Part shown: positions 1 to 9,081 of the stretch, piece by piece
Layout: each line of letters opens with the position of its first letter
How positions within the stretch are numbered: the stretch's first letter is position 1
Assembly: GCA_946222285.1 (NCBI GenBank)
Contig: CAMIIP010000006.1
Span: 58,252-122,251 of the forward strand
DNA: 64,000 nucleotides
Source: an uncultured Rothia sp.
GTDB lineage: Bacteria > Actinomycetota > Actinomycetes > Actinomycetales > Micrococcaceae
Direction: 5' to 3'
Program-made: the position numbers and the translations under genes
Notes under the pieces: generated by a model
Databases searched by the model: none
Told to the model about the DNA's origin: nothing
What the model saw: only the letters and a program-made list of their open reading frames with translations

Positions 1-18
1 CCGGTCGATTTCACAATG

Positions 19-71
19 TTGGGTAAAGCGGGTAGAGAAGTTGATCTATCTTCACCGCGAGCTTTACCCAA
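19..71. terminator. Long hairpin, possible terminator of an upstream gene
   Basis: An 11-bp perfect inverted repeat (TTGGGTAAAGC at 19-29, GCTTTACCCAA at 61-71) encloses further short pairing such as GAAG with CTTC. There is no T tract on the plus side, so it may be an RNA structure or an operator rather than a classical terminator. It lies upstream of the first gene of the window, next to the DnaA-box-like pair. Confidence 0.4.
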
Positions 72-87
72 CGCGCACACCACACGC

Positions 88-132
88 CTGTGGAAAACTT
101 TTTAGGACGAAATAACTGGGGTTTATCCACAG
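88..132. promoter_or_regulatory. Inverted pair of DnaA-box-like 9-mers
   Basis: CTGTGGAAAA at 88-97 and TTATCCACAG at 123-132 face each other. The second contains a perfect DnaA box (TTATCCACA). A very similar pair lies at 43842-43889 upstream of the WXG100 gene. An operator function is inferred from the repeated arrangement; nothing else marks this as a replication origin. Confidence 0.4.
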
Positions 133-223
133 ATTTCGTAGCTCCTCTGTCCTCACCCTCTTACACTTCCTACCCTAAAAAGAGACCCAGAGCGGGAAGA
201 GAAGCATAAAAGGAGAAGGCCTC

Positions 224-739
224 ATGCAAGCGGCAACATCGGCTGGGATAGGTACGGCCCTGAGTGGGGGAGCCTCACAATTAGTAATGAACCTAGCTCA
301 AGAACTCAGAAGCTATGCAGAATCGCTGGCTCAAGAAATTGAAGTAGCTGCAGATAAAAGCCAGCAAGCCTCTGTGCAACTTAACCTGACGGACGCCATC
401 GCCTGGGTGTCTGAAGCTGCCACAAATTTTAGGACGGCTCTAGAAACCGAGAAAAACAATCAGCAGGACGCTGAAAAATCTTTAGAGGAGGCAGCCACGA
501 AAACCCGTGCCGCCGGAGAATCTCTTGCTCAGCAATTAGAATTTTTAGCGGGTTCTATCTTCCAGGCGGGGGCAACTGTTGATGCTCTCATTGAAGACAT
601 AGGTCAATCAGCGGAGACACTCCCTGAAATTTTGGCTTATGGATCGGTAACTTCTGCTCAATCACATCTGGAGTCTCTTCTTCAAAGTCCCCTGATCACT
701 TCCGTTCAATATGCTCTTCGGGCAGGTGCTGAGGCATGA
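224..739 (+). CDS. Helical WXG100-like hypothetical protein
   Basis: A 171-residue, almost entirely helical protein rich in Ala, Glu and Gln, with no signal peptide. Around residue 61 it has Trp followed by Ala and Phe in a helix-turn context, recalling the WXG100/ESX superfamily, but a clear W-x-G turn is absent. The start is well supported by AGGAGAAGG at 211-219. The stop overlaps the ATG of the next gene by four bases, indicating co-translation with the alpha/beta-hydrolase gene behind it. The pairing of a small helical protein with a larger protein carrying a helical N-terminus resembles type VII secretion substrate and partner pairs; this is inference. No exact family was recognised. 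Confidence 0.65.
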   Translation: MQAATSAGIGTALSGGASQLVMNLAQELRSYAESLAQEIEVAADKSQQASVQLNLTDAIAWVSEAATNFRTALETEKNNQQDAEKSLEEAATKTRAAGESLAQQLEFLAGSIFQAGATVDALIEDIGQSAETLPEILAYGSVTSAQSHLESLLQSPLITSVQYALRAGAEA

Positions 740-1518
740 GCCAGCAAAAATATACATCACGAATTGAGGTCGATACAGATGCTCTCTCCGAGATTGCGGG
801 GCAACTCGACACTGCTAGTCAGATAAACCAGGACTTAGCGATTGACGTAGGAGTGACCGCTGCCAAAGTGCTCGCTGTACTCTCTCTCGATCCGCTTGGG
901 CAGGGAACGGAAGCGGGAACACTTTTGACCGGCGTGAGTGCCAAGTTTCTGGTCTTCTCGGGAACACACGCAATACTCAGCAAAAATGTGGTTTTAGCAC
1001 GAGACTCGTATATCGAGGTGGAAAAAATCGCTTCTTCGATTTTGGAGACTAGGGATGATCTTGTGCCTGAACTCTTTTACAGCCTTGGAGCAGCCAGCAC
1101 CTCTGAGGGATGGATTGGAGAGATGATCGCGCAGAAAGTTCCGGGTGCTCCAATGATCTCGCAAGCTCTCTCGAGGCTTCTTTTCGGTATGGGCTATTAC
1201 GCAGATATTAAGTTCAATGGAGAAGAATTTGCCCATCGTCGTTACAATGAACGCCTGGGCGAGTTGGGTATGAGTTCTTCCTGGCGGCGTGATGCAGGTA
1301 AATATCTTCAGAGTATTTCCCGCAAGACTGGGTTATCTCGAGATTTAGAAGAATCGAGTATTCGCTTTCAACAAATCGATGGAAATAAAGACTTTGAAAG
1401 TGCCATCGAGGGGATGGTTCTGATGCCGGCAACCCCCGCAGAATGGGCTCACAATCTAGAGCTTGTGGGGCGAGGGGAAGATACTGAGAGTCACCAGAGA
1501 TTCAAAGAGCGGTCCTGA
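736..1518 (+). CDS. 5' half of a split gene: helical N-terminal domain protein
   Basis: A 260-residue open frame starting with ATG that overlaps the upstream stop. The N-terminal 100 residues are helical and similar in style to ESX/LXG-type N-terminal domains. It ends at TGA 1516-1518, inside the spacer between two 27-bp direct repeats. The frame beyond the stop is the same frame and continues as the alpha/beta-hydrolase part at 1525-2628. Removing one 60-bp repeat unit would fuse the two into a protein of about 610 residues. As it stands the product is a truncated protein with the last 11 codons derived from the repeat spacer. Whether it is functional is unknown. Confidence 0.65.
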   Translation: MSQQKYTSRIEVDTDALSEIAGQLDTASQINQDLAIDVGVTAAKVLAVLSLDPLGQGTEAGTLLTGVSAKFLVFSGTHAILSKNVVLARDSYIEVEKIASSILETRDDLVPELFYSLGAASTSEGWIGEMIAQKVPGAPMISQALSRLLFGMGYYADIKFNGEEFAHRRYNERLGELGMSSSWRRDAGKYLQSISRKTGLSRDLEESSIRFQQIDGNKDFESAIEGMVLMPATPAEWAHNLELVGRGEDTESHQRFKERS

Positions 1519-1544
1519 GAGCTTGTGGGGCGAGGGGAAGATAC
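1458..1544 (+). repeat. 27-bp direct repeat with 33-bp spacer that splits an ORF
   Basis: The same 27 bases occur at 1458-1484 and 1518-1544, 60 bp apart, so the insertion is an exact multiple of three. The spacer carries the in-frame TGA. The arrangement is that of a tandem duplication; loss of one unit by recombination or slippage would restore one continuous gene. Confidence 0.9.
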
Positions 1545-2628
1545 GCTTGACCAGCTGAATACAAATAGCGGTGACATTATTGAGCACGATGGCGTGCGCG
1601 TGCAGGTGATGCGAGATGGAGAAGGAAATATTGTTGCCGCTAATGTGTATATTCCCGGAACAGATGAAAATGCTTGGGCTACACGGGGTGGAATTTCAAC
1701 CTGGCCTTCAAACGTGGATGCGATTAACGCCGATGACTTAGATACGTTGGCAGAAGCAACACCTATGATGCAACTTGCTGATCGTGCCCTCCAAGAAGCA
1801 GGAGTTGGATCGGAAATTCCTGTTAACCTTGGAGGATTTAGTCAGGGAGCTGCTACCGCCAAAGCGCTTTCCACGAATAAAGAATTTACGAGTAAATACA
1901 AACTTAATTATCTCTACCTTCAAGGCGGACCGGTGGGAGATTTGAAAACTAACCCCACTTTGCCTACAACGGTGGTGAAAGATAAAAACGATCTGGTTCC
2001 TCGTTTACAGGGCAATAGTGCGGATCTCTTGCCCAACACGAATATTCAGAGCATTGAAACAGATTATAATTCCCTGCAGAAAAACGGCAGCAACACCCCT
2101 GTGCACGGTTACAGAGAATATGCTGAAGTGACTCAATCGATGCCCGAAGCAAATGTGGTTCATCCTCAAATGCAGGCTCTAAGACAGCAGGTAGATATGG
2201 CCTCTACCGCTTCAGGTGCAATGGCAAAACCAAGTGCTTCTCCGTCTCAAACGCCTACAGACGAAAACTACATCGTCAGCGGTTCCACTTTCGAGGAGAA
2301 CACTACTCCCGCAGAAATTGAGCTCAATCGAACGATAGGAATGACGGCGGGCGGGTACCAGGTGGCAGAAGATCTGTTAGATAACACCTCGCTCCTTGGC
2401 TCGGAACTTCCCGATTTGCCCGATGATTTTGTTCCACAAGATGTTTATTCTAGCTATGTAGAATCGTTGAGCGATGAGAATAAAAAGTATCTTAATGCGG
2501 TAACTGTTGGGCCAGTACCGGTCTTCTTGGACTACCGCGATGGACTATTTGATATTCCCACCCCTGCGCCAGCCGCCGCTCCGACGATAGCACCCTATAC
2601 CACCTATGCTCCGGCTACTGCAGGATAG
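1525..2628 (+). CDS. 3' half of a split gene: alpha/beta-hydrolase-fold domain
   Basis: A 367-residue frame with a possible GTG start inside the second repeat copy. It holds a nucleophile elbow G-F-S-Q-G with Ser at about residue 106, a probable acid Asp at about 156 (NDLVP) and a His at about 194 (PVHGYREYA), consistent with a hydrolase triad of the kind found in actinobacterial T7SS-associated hydrolases. The C-terminal 140 residues are Ser/Thr/Pro rich and end in a Pro/Ala tail. The frame is identical to that of the ORF at 736-1518, so this is probably the C-terminal part of one ancestral protein. The last 25 bases overlap the convergent gene on the minus strand. No good ribosome binding site precedes the GTG. 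Confidence 0.65.
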   Translation: MGRGEDTLDQLNTNSGDIIEHDGVRVQVMRDGEGNIVAANVYIPGTDENAWATRGGISTWPSNVDAINADDLDTLAEATPMMQLADRALQEAGVGSEIPVNLGGFSQGAATAKALSTNKEFTSKYKLNYLYLQGGPVGDLKTNPTLPTTVVKDKNDLVPRLQGNSADLLPNTNIQSIETDYNSLQKNGSNTPVHGYREYAEVTQSMPEANVVHPQMQALRQQVDMASTASGAMAKPSASPSQTPTDENYIVSGSTFEENTTPAEIELNRTIGMTAGGYQVAEDLLDNTSLLGSELPDLPDDFVPQDVYSSYVESLSDENKKYLNAVTVGPVPVFLDYRDGLFDIPTPAPAAAPTIAPYTTYAPATAG

Positions 2629-3720
2629 AGGGGGTTGTGCCCGGCTGCCACACGCTCGTCGACTTGAACTTCGGCAGGGGCAGTGGCTCCGTTTGCTTGA
2701 TCGAAGGGGGAGCCTCCCAAGCTTTCTCGTTGATGAGGAGTAAGCCAGCCGTCAGTTCGAGGACCTTGCGGCACAATCTGAGTGGGGTTAATATCTTCGT
2801 GAACTACGTAGTAATGTTGCTTGATTTGGTCGAAATCTACTGTGTCACCAAATCCCGGTGTCTGGAATAAATCGCGTGCGTAACCCCAGAGGTTCTTCAT
2901 AGTGAATAGAGGCTGACGGTTGCATTTGAAATGGGAATAATAGACAGCATCGAAACGTACGAGCGTGGTGAAAAGTCGAATATCGGCTTCGGTAATGTGA
3001 TCACCCATGAGATAGCGGCGGGTTGCAAGGCGCTCTTCTGCCCAGTCCAAGGCATCCCATAGACGATCGTAGGCTTTGTTGTAAGACTTTTGCGAACCTG
3101 CAAAACCGCAACGGTACACTCCGTTATTGATTTCGGTATAAATATAGCGCATGACTTTGCGCATCTCTTCTTCAAGAGCTTCGGGCCAGAGGTTGGGGGG
3201 CGCCAGAACGGTGGAATTCTTTCCACTCTTTAGAGAAGTCTTCGGTAATTTGTGCAAAGTCATTGGTTACTACAGCTTTGGTAGAAATATCTACGATGGC
3301 TGGTACGGTAATTCCACGCGGATAATCGCTGAAGCGATTGAAGAAGGCTTCTTGAAGACGCTCGATTCCGAGGACGGGATCCTTGCCATCTTCATCGAGA
3401 TCAAAGGTCCAGGAGCGTGAGTCGTGGGTAGGGCCGGGGAGTCCCACAGAGAGGGCATCTTCGAGACCGAGAAGACGGCGCACGATGAGAGTGCGGTTTG
3501 CCCAGGGGCAGGCGCGGGCAGCGATAAGCCGGTAGCGATCTTTTTCTACAGGCCAAGTGTTTTCGGTAAGAGAATCTTGATTGAGTTTATGAGATAAGCG
3601 CGCAACGATACGATCTTCAATGTAGTTTGTATCGCGATTGAATTCTTTGCCCTGTTGAACGTAGGCACCGGAGGTTGAGTATTCTGTGGTTTTTTCTTTG
3701 CTAGCCATCATGATTTTCAT
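2604..3720 (-). pseudogene. Glutathionyl-hydroquinone reductase-like (GST superfamily), frameshifted
   Basis: The 5' part (3720 down to about 3195) encodes the thioredoxin-fold domain with the ACPWANR motif, Cys at about residue 71, the nucleophile of the glutathionyl- or mycothiol-dependent hydroquinone reductase family (YqjG/ECM4 type). The 3' part (3263 down to 2604) encodes the all-helical C-terminal domain, including the family segment around ITEADIRLFTTLVRFD. The two lie in different frames and meet at a run of six G (3195-3200 on plus; C on the coding strand). With five C the reading is SGAPNLWPEALEEEM, as expected for the family. The whole would be about 370 residues. The 3' end overlaps the convergent hydrolase ORF by 25 bp. 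A base error or slipped-strand variation are both possible. Confidence 0.8.
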
Positions 3721-3893
3721 TATCCTGCAAAAAAGTTTTGTTGTAAAGTAAAATATTTTTGAAGGAAAGTAATGAACAGTTGAGGTGAGAGGCGTTTGAG
3801 CGGCTGAAAAATAGCAGGTAGCTTCTGTAGATTTTTAAAAGGCGACAGTTTTGTGAGTTCTAGGTAACACTGAAACCTACTAAGATAAAAACT

Positions 3894-5051
3894 ATGACTG
3901 AATCCAACTCCTTTCTGCAAGAAGAGAGCATGCTTAATCCTGCTCCCCGCCCTATTTTTTCCCAGCTTCCCAAATACGCAGCTGGGAAACCGCCTGCACA
4001 GGTAGAAGGGCTACAGCAGTTTAAGCTCTCCTCTAACGAGAATCCCTGGGGCCCCGTAGATGAAGTGGCCGAAGTTTTAGCAAATTTCTCTACGGCGCAC
4101 CGCTATCCAGATCCGCTTTCGACTCGTTTACGCGAAACATTGGGAGAATTTCTCGGGGTAGATTCTGAAGATATCGTGACCGGTGGCGGTAGCTTAGGCG
4201 CTTTAGTTCAGATTCTTTCTACCTTTGCAGGAACCAGCGAAGAAGGTGTGAAAGATGAAGTAATTTATGCCTGGCGTTCTTTTGAGGCCTATCCTATCTG
4301 CGTAGGAATCGCTGGAGCGCAAAGCGTGCAGGTGGCTAATCGGGCAGATGGTTCCCACGATTTAACCGCCATGCTAGAGGCTATTACTGATCAAACGCGG
4401 GTAATTTTGTTGTGTACTCCTAATAACCCCACGGGACCGGCTCTTACCGAGAGCCAGGTTCGGGATTTCCTGGCGCAGGTACCGGAAAATATCGTGGTGG
4501 TTTTAGATGAAGCCTATTTTGAATTCTGTGTTGCCTCTGACATCGTAGAAGGTGAAGAAGCACCCGTTAACGGCCTCGATATCTATCCTGATTACCCCAA
4601 TGTCATAGTTCTGCGTACTTTTTCCAAAGCGCAGGGGTTGGCAGGGCTGCGTGTGGGTTATTCAATTTCTCACCCTCACATCACGCAATATCTCCGTGTT
4701 GCGGCTACCCCGTTTGCCGTGACCACTCTAGCTGAAGAAGCCGCTATTGCCTCGGTTCGGCATCACGATGTCGTGATGAAACGAGTTTCTCACCTGGTGT
4801 CTGAGCGAGAGCGTGTAAAGAAAGCTTTAGAAAGCATTGGTTGGTGGATTCCAGAAACTTGCGCCAATTTTGTCTGGCTAGAGCTGGGAGACAATACTCC
4901 TCGGTTTGCTCAACTTGCCGAAGAAAACGCGCTATCGGTTCGAGCTTTTGGAAATGAAGGAGTGCGCGTGAGTATCGGTGAAGATGAAGCCAATACGCGT
5001 TTCATTTCCCTGTGCCAGCAGTGTGATTATGCGCCGAAGCGACCAGAATAA
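3894..5051 (+). CDS. Histidinol-phosphate / aromatic aminotransferase (HisC2/Pat type)
   Basis: A 385-residue fold-type I PLP enzyme. Visible motifs: KLSSNENPWGP near residue 44 (substrate and PLP phosphate region), TPNNPTGP at 185, LDEAYFEF at 204, and the Schiff-base lysine K245 in RTFSKAQGLAGLRVGY. These are hallmarks of the HisC family; family members in actinobacteria act on histidinol phosphate or on aromatic amino acids (Pat). It is not in a his operon; it precedes a 2-oxoacid dehydrogenase operon by about 190 bp, which favours a general or aromatic transaminase role (inference). The ATG lies seven bases after TAAGAT at 3881-3886, so it could be leaderless; a second ATG at 3930 is possible. 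Confidence 0.85.
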   Translation: MTESNSFLQEESMLNPAPRPIFSQLPKYAAGKPPAQVEGLQQFKLSSNENPWGPVDEVAEVLANFSTAHRYPDPLSTRLRETLGEFLGVDSEDIVTGGGSLGALVQILSTFAGTSEEGVKDEVIYAWRSFEAYPICVGIAGAQSVQVANRADGSHDLTAMLEAITDQTRVILLCTPNNPTGPALTESQVRDFLAQVPENIVVVLDEAYFEFCVASDIVEGEEAPVNGLDIYPDYPNVIVLRTFSKAQGLAGLRVGYSISHPHITQYLRVAATPFAVTTLAEEAAIASVRHHDVVMKRVSHLVSERERVKKALESIGWWIPETCANFVWLELGDNTPRFAQLAEENALSVRAFGNEGVRVSIGEDEANTRFISLCQQCDYAPKRPE

Positions 5052-5242
5052 ATTTGAGCTTCCGCTAATGCACCGCCAGCTTTGAGGTAGAGACGGCTTT
5101 TATTTGTACTGAAGATACCGATTCCCGAGGTAGTTAGGGTGCCCTGTCTCTCAGAAAGTAATTCTTAAGCCTTATTTCGAGTTCTTTTGTGACAAACAGG
5201 AATAGGGTTAAGAAAGACGATAGACATATTTACGGAGGCCAC

Positions 5243-6433
5243 ATGGTAGTGGAGCTGTTGCCTGAGCAGAACTCAGACAAAAAATACCCGGGAGTCTTGC
5301 CACTCATTCAGCTGATGGACGAGAATGGCAAGGTACAGAACCACAACATTTTCAGCCCTTACGTTGAAGATGTTCATGAAGATCAGCTCAAAGAAGCCTT
5401 TCGGCAGATGAAAATCACTCGGAGGTTCGACGACGAAGCGACGGCACTTCAGCGTCAAGGGCAGATGTCTCTATGGGCGCCTTCTCGGGGGCAAGAAGCC
5501 GCTCAGGTTGGTTCTGCTATGGGGCTTCTTCCTCAAGACTATGTGGTGCCTAGCTACCGTGAACACGCCTTAGCTTTTGCCCGCGGGGTAGAGTTCAGCG
5601 ACCTCATCAAGTTCTTCCGTGGCTCAGATACTAGCCCCTGGGATATTAAGAAACATAATTTTCATCCCTATACGGTGGTTCTCGCCGCCCAGGTACCCCA
5701 TGCGGTGGGCTATGCAATGGGGTTAAATTTTGACCGAGATATTGAAGAGAAAACCGGTGTCAAGCAAACCGGCCAGGGGCAAGCCACAGATCCTTCTAAC
5801 GATGAGCTACCTCCTGCCGTAGCTGTCTATTTTGGCGACGGATCTTCAACGGAAGGCGAAGCCCACGAATCCATGGTTTTCGCCGCATCCTATAGCGCGC
5901 CCGTCCTCTTTTTTATTCAGAATAACCAGTGGGCCATTTCTGTTCCTTTTAAAACCCAGTCGCGGGTTCCTCTCTCTACGCGAGCTGCCGGTTACGGTAT
6001 GGAGGGCTTACGCGTAGATGGTAACGATGTGCTAGCAGTTGCAGCGGTGACTCGCTATGCCATGGAGAAGATCCGCGCGGGGCAAGGGCCTGTCATGATT
6101 GAAGCTGAAACCTACCGGCTAGGTGCTCATACCACAGCAGACGATCCCACGAAATATCGAACAGGTGAGGAAGAAGCAGCAAGAGGGCAACTTGATCCGC
6201 TCATTCGCCTGGAAAAATACCTTCGTGAAAATAATATTGCCGACGACGAATTTTTTGAGAGCGTAGACCAAGATGCTCAGATCATCGCAAGCCAGGTTCG
6301 TCAGGTGGCTCTTCAATCAGAACCAGCGGATTACGAAACAAACTTTGATTTTGCATACGCAGAAGAACATGCCCAAACTGAAAATGACCGCCGTTTCTAC
6401 CGTGATTACAATGCGGGATTCGAGGAGGAGTAA
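5243..6433 (+). CDS. 2-oxoacid dehydrogenase E1 component, alpha subunit
   Basis: Thiamine-diphosphate-dependent decarboxylase subunit that accepts a 2-oxoacid and passes the acyl group to the E2 lipoyl domain. The TPP motif GDGSSTEGEAHE...NNQW is seen at about residues 200-230, and the phosphorylation-loop-like region YRLGAHTTADDPTKYR follows near residue 295. An in-frame GTG at 5189 would add 18 residues, but ATG 5243 has GGAGG at 5234-5238 and is preferred. It heads a three-gene operon with E1beta (3 bp downstream) and E2. In actinobacteria the two-subunit E1 is normally the branched-chain enzyme (BkdA), pyruvate being handled by AceE; substrate is therefore probably branched-chain 2-oxoacids, but pyruvate cannot be excluded. 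No E3 gene is present here. Confidence 0.88.
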   Translation: MVVELLPEQNSDKKYPGVLPLIQLMDENGKVQNHNIFSPYVEDVHEDQLKEAFRQMKITRRFDDEATALQRQGQMSLWAPSRGQEAAQVGSAMGLLPQDYVVPSYREHALAFARGVEFSDLIKFFRGSDTSPWDIKKHNFHPYTVVLAAQVPHAVGYAMGLNFDRDIEEKTGVKQTGQGQATDPSNDELPPAVAVYFGDGSSTEGEAHESMVFAASYSAPVLFFIQNNQWAISVPFKTQSRVPLSTRAAGYGMEGLRVDGNDVLAVAAVTRYAMEKIRAGQGPVMIEAETYRLGAHTTADDPTKYRTGEEEAARGQLDPLIRLEKYLRENNIADDEFFESVDQDAQIIASQVRQVALQSEPADYETNFDFAYAEEHAQTENDRRFYRDYNAGFEEE

Positions 6434-6436
6434 GAG

Positions 6437-7417
6437 ATGACTGTAGAAAACCTTGCTCTTTCTAAAGCAATAAACCGGGCTCTACGCGATGAAATGGCAG
6501 AGAATCCAAAGGTTCTCATGCTGGGAGAAGACATCGGTAAACTGGGCGGAGTCTTTCGTGTAACCGATGGACTACAAGCGGAATTTGGTGAGCGCCGGGT
6601 GCTCGATACCCCTCTGGGAGAAGCGGGTATCCTTGGAACCTCCATCGGTATGGCTCTGCGCGGCTACCGGCCCGTTCCTGAGATTCAGTTTGACGGCTTC
6701 GTCTTTCCAGCTTTTAACCAGATCACTACACAGTTAGCGCGTCTTCACGGTCGCACTAAGGGACAGTATCAGGTTCCCGTTACGGTTCGCCTGCCCTATG
6801 GCGGTTCGGTGGGTGCAATTGAGCATCATTCAGAGTCTCCCGAGGCTTACTTTGCGCATACTCCGGGGCTACGCGTGGTGGTGCCTTCATCAGCTCACGA
6901 TGCTTACTGGATGATGCGTCAATCCATTCAACATCCTGACCCTGTTATTTTCATGGAACCTAAACGTCGCTACTGGCTTAAGGGAGAAGTGAATTTTGAA
7001 GATACCGATTTTGAGAGCTTCAAAGCGGCAGTTCTTCGTGAGGGTACAGATTTAACTCTAGTTACCTACGGTGCGCTGGTTCCCACCGCTCTGGCCGCTG
7101 CAGAAGCCGCAGCGGAAGATGGGCACGATATTGAAGTGATTGACCTGCGTACCATTTCTCCGCTGGATATTGATACTGTTGCGGACTCTGTAGCAAAGAC
7201 CGGACGCCTCGTAGTGGCTCAGGAATCCTACAATTTCGTGAGTGTTGCTTCTGAGGTGTCGGCTGCTATCACTGAACGTTGTTTTTATTCGTTAGAAGCT
7301 CCCGTGGTGCGAGTCGGTGGCTATCACACGCCCTATCCGGTGCCCCGCGTTGAAGAAGAATATGTGCCAGGTATAGATCGCCTTCTTGAAGCTATCGATC
7401 GTTCATTCGCTTACTAA
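6437..7417 (+). CDS. 2-oxoacid dehydrogenase E1 component, beta subunit
   Basis: A 326-residue partner of the E1alpha subunit, together forming the alpha2beta2 E1 heterotetramer. It shows the N-terminal pyrimidine-binding transketolase domain (VLMLGEDIGKLGGVFRVTDG at about 26-45, with the conserved Glu; LGEAGILGTSIGMAL at about 61; EIQFDGFVFPAFNQI near 82) and the C-terminal transketolase domain (LRTISPLDIDTV at about 235 and ESYNFVSVASEVSAAI). Its ATG follows the E1alpha stop by three bases, and the end of E1alpha carries GAGGAGGAG, which serves as its ribosome binding site. Length and motif order are normal for BkdB/PdhB proteins. Confidence 0.9.
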   Translation: MTVENLALSKAINRALRDEMAENPKVLMLGEDIGKLGGVFRVTDGLQAEFGERRVLDTPLGEAGILGTSIGMALRGYRPVPEIQFDGFVFPAFNQITTQLARLHGRTKGQYQVPVTVRLPYGGSVGAIEHHSESPEAYFAHTPGLRVVVPSSAHDAYWMMRQSIQHPDPVIFMEPKRRYWLKGEVNFEDTDFESFKAAVLREGTDLTLVTYGALVPTALAAAEAAAEDGHDIEVIDLRTISPLDIDTVADSVAKTGRLVVAQESYNFVSVASEVSAAITERCFYSLEAPVVRVGGYHTPYPVPRVEEEYVPGIDRLLEAIDRSFAY

Positions 7418-7444
7418 CCGCTTCAACCCTTTCTAAGGAACGTT

Positions 7445-8983
7445 ATGTCTCAAATTTTTAGACTCCCCGACGTGGGCGAAGGCCTGACCGAAGCCGAAAT
7501 CCTGAGCTGGAAAGTCTCGGTGGGAGATCAGGTTTCCATCAACGATATTCTTGTTGAGGTGGAGACGGCTAAATCGGTAGTAGAACTTTCCTCGCCCTTT
7601 GAAGGAACCGTTGAAACCTTGCACGCAGAAGAAGGCGAAACCGTTGAGGTAGAGTCTTCGCTCGTGACGATTTCTGAAATGTTGGATCCACAGCAGAAGA
7701 GCGTTACGCCCTCACCCGATATGTCGAATGACGCCGTCGCGCCCGAAACCACAACCGCTAGCGGCGGCGCGGAAACAAGCCCGCATAACCTTGCGGCAGA
7801 GACTCCTGGTGAGATGAAGAACCTGGTAGGTTCGGGCCCTAAAGCTGATCCTGTCAAGCGACGAGCGAGAAAACGACCTGCACAAACGGCTCAATCGGCT
7901 AACTCTGTCTCGGTTCCTCAGAACACTGCCCCTATTCAAGAAGGCACGTTGCAACAGGAACGAAAGCTGTTGCGAGGATCATTGGGGGAGCTTACCGAAC
8001 GTGCATCTGCATTGATTGAGGGCGGACTGCGGCGTCTGCCCAATGGCTCAGGAAAAGATCCTGTGGCTGATGGTCCGGTAGGTTCTATTCCGCGCCGTCG
8101 CGCTCTAGCTAATCCTCCCGTGCGTAAAGCCGCGCAGGAGATGGGCGTGGATTTGGCGGAAGTGACTCCTACCGGTGACAGCGGGCAGGTGACTAAGCGA
8201 GATCTTCTCAACTATGTAGCGCATCTGCGCGAAGACAATCAGCAAGAGGCTCTGCCTGAATCTTTTTGGATTCCTCAGGGCGCTGGCGGCGACCGTATCG
8301 AACGCATCAAGGTCCGGGGAGTAAGAAAGGCCACCGCCAAAGCAATGGTGGATTCTGCTTTCAAAGCACCTCATGTTTCTATCTTTGTAGACGTTGATGC
8401 TTCGCGCACGATGGAATTTGTTAAGAGCTTGAAGAAGTCCCGTCACTTTGAAGGAATCAAAGTAACGCCACTGCTGATTCTTGCCAAGGCGGTTATATGG
8501 GCAACAGCGCGAAATCCGCAGGTCAACGCTACCTGGACGGACCAGGAAATTCTTCTTAAACATTTCTTAAACTTGGGTATCGCCGCGGCAACACCGCGTG
8601 GTCTAATGGTTCCGAATATCAAGGACGCGCAGGAGCTTTCTCTGCGGGAGCTTGCTATTGCGCTCAATGAGTTGACGGGGCGCGCTCGTGAAGGTAAGAC
8701 TCAGCCAGCCGAAATGAGTAACGGTACGCTAACTATTACTAATATTGGCGCTTTGGGAATCGATACGGGTACTCCCATCATCAACCCCGGCGAAGTGGCG
8801 ATTGTTGCCTTTGGCACGATTAAGCAAAAGCCCTGGGTCGTTGATGGTGAGGTTATTCCTCGTTGGGTCACTACTTTAGGGGGATCCTTTGATCACCGCG
8901 TGGTTGATGGTGATCTATCTGCTCGGTTTATGGCAGATGTAGCTGCAATTATGGAAGAACCTGCTCTACTTCTGGACGAATAA
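7445..8983 (+). CDS. Dihydrolipoamide acyltransferase E2 of 2-oxoacid dehydrogenase
   Basis: A 512-residue core enzyme. Domain order: one lipoyl domain at residues 1-78 with the lipoylated Lys in VETAKSVVELSSPFEG; a long Pro/Ala/Ser linker of about 130 residues; a peripheral subunit-binding domain around residues 218-257 (NPPVRKAAQEMGVDLAEV through VTKRDLLNYV); and the C-terminal catalytic acyltransferase domain with SFDHRVVDGDLSARFM, containing the active-site His and Asp. It lies 27 bp downstream of E1beta and ends the operon, which closes with a terminator at 9028-9061. The dihydrolipoamide dehydrogenase must be encoded elsewhere. Confidence 0.92.
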   Translation: MSQIFRLPDVGEGLTEAEILSWKVSVGDQVSINDILVEVETAKSVVELSSPFEGTVETLHAEEGETVEVESSLVTISEMLDPQQKSVTPSPDMSNDAVAPETTTASGGAETSPHNLAAETPGEMKNLVGSGPKADPVKRRARKRPAQTAQSANSVSVPQNTAPIQEGTLQQERKLLRGSLGELTERASALIEGGLRRLPNGSGKDPVADGPVGSIPRRRALANPPVRKAAQEMGVDLAEVTPTGDSGQVTKRDLLNYVAHLREDNQQEALPESFWIPQGAGGDRIERIKVRGVRKATAKAMVDSAFKAPHVSIFVDVDASRTMEFVKSLKKSRHFEGIKVTPLLILAKAVIWATARNPQVNATWTDQEILLKHFLNLGIAAATPRGLMVPNIKDAQELSLRELAIALNELTGRAREGKTQPAEMSNGTLTITNIGALGIDTGTPIINPGEVAIVAFGTIKQKPWVVDGEVIPRWVTTLGGSFDHRVVDGDLSARFMADVAAIMEEPALLLDE

Positions 8984-9027
8984 TAAATACAGAAAAGGGA
9001 CTATCCAGGTCTGAACGGCGTATTGTG

Positions 9028-9061
9028 AGCGAACCGTCCTTTGGGGCGGTTCGCTCTTTTT
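9028..9061 (+). terminator. Rho-independent terminator of the E1-E2 operon
   Basis: AGCGAACCG (9028-9036) pairs with CGGTTCGCT (9047-9055) around a short loop, followed by CTTTTT. It lies about 45 bp after the E2 stop. Confidence 0.85.
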
Positions 9062-9081
9062 GAAATTAGCCTTAAACATAG

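Noticed and set aside
88..132. Chromosomal origin of replication
   Set aside because: Only two DnaA boxes, no dnaA, dnaN or other origin genes nearby, and a similar pair occurs 43 kb away.
1516..1518. TGA as a selenocysteine codon
   Set aside because: No SECIS-like hairpin follows, and the direct repeat explains the stop.
8105..8563. 152-codon frame antisense to the E2 gene
   Set aside because: Shadow frame inside a conserved catalytic domain gene; no supporting signals.
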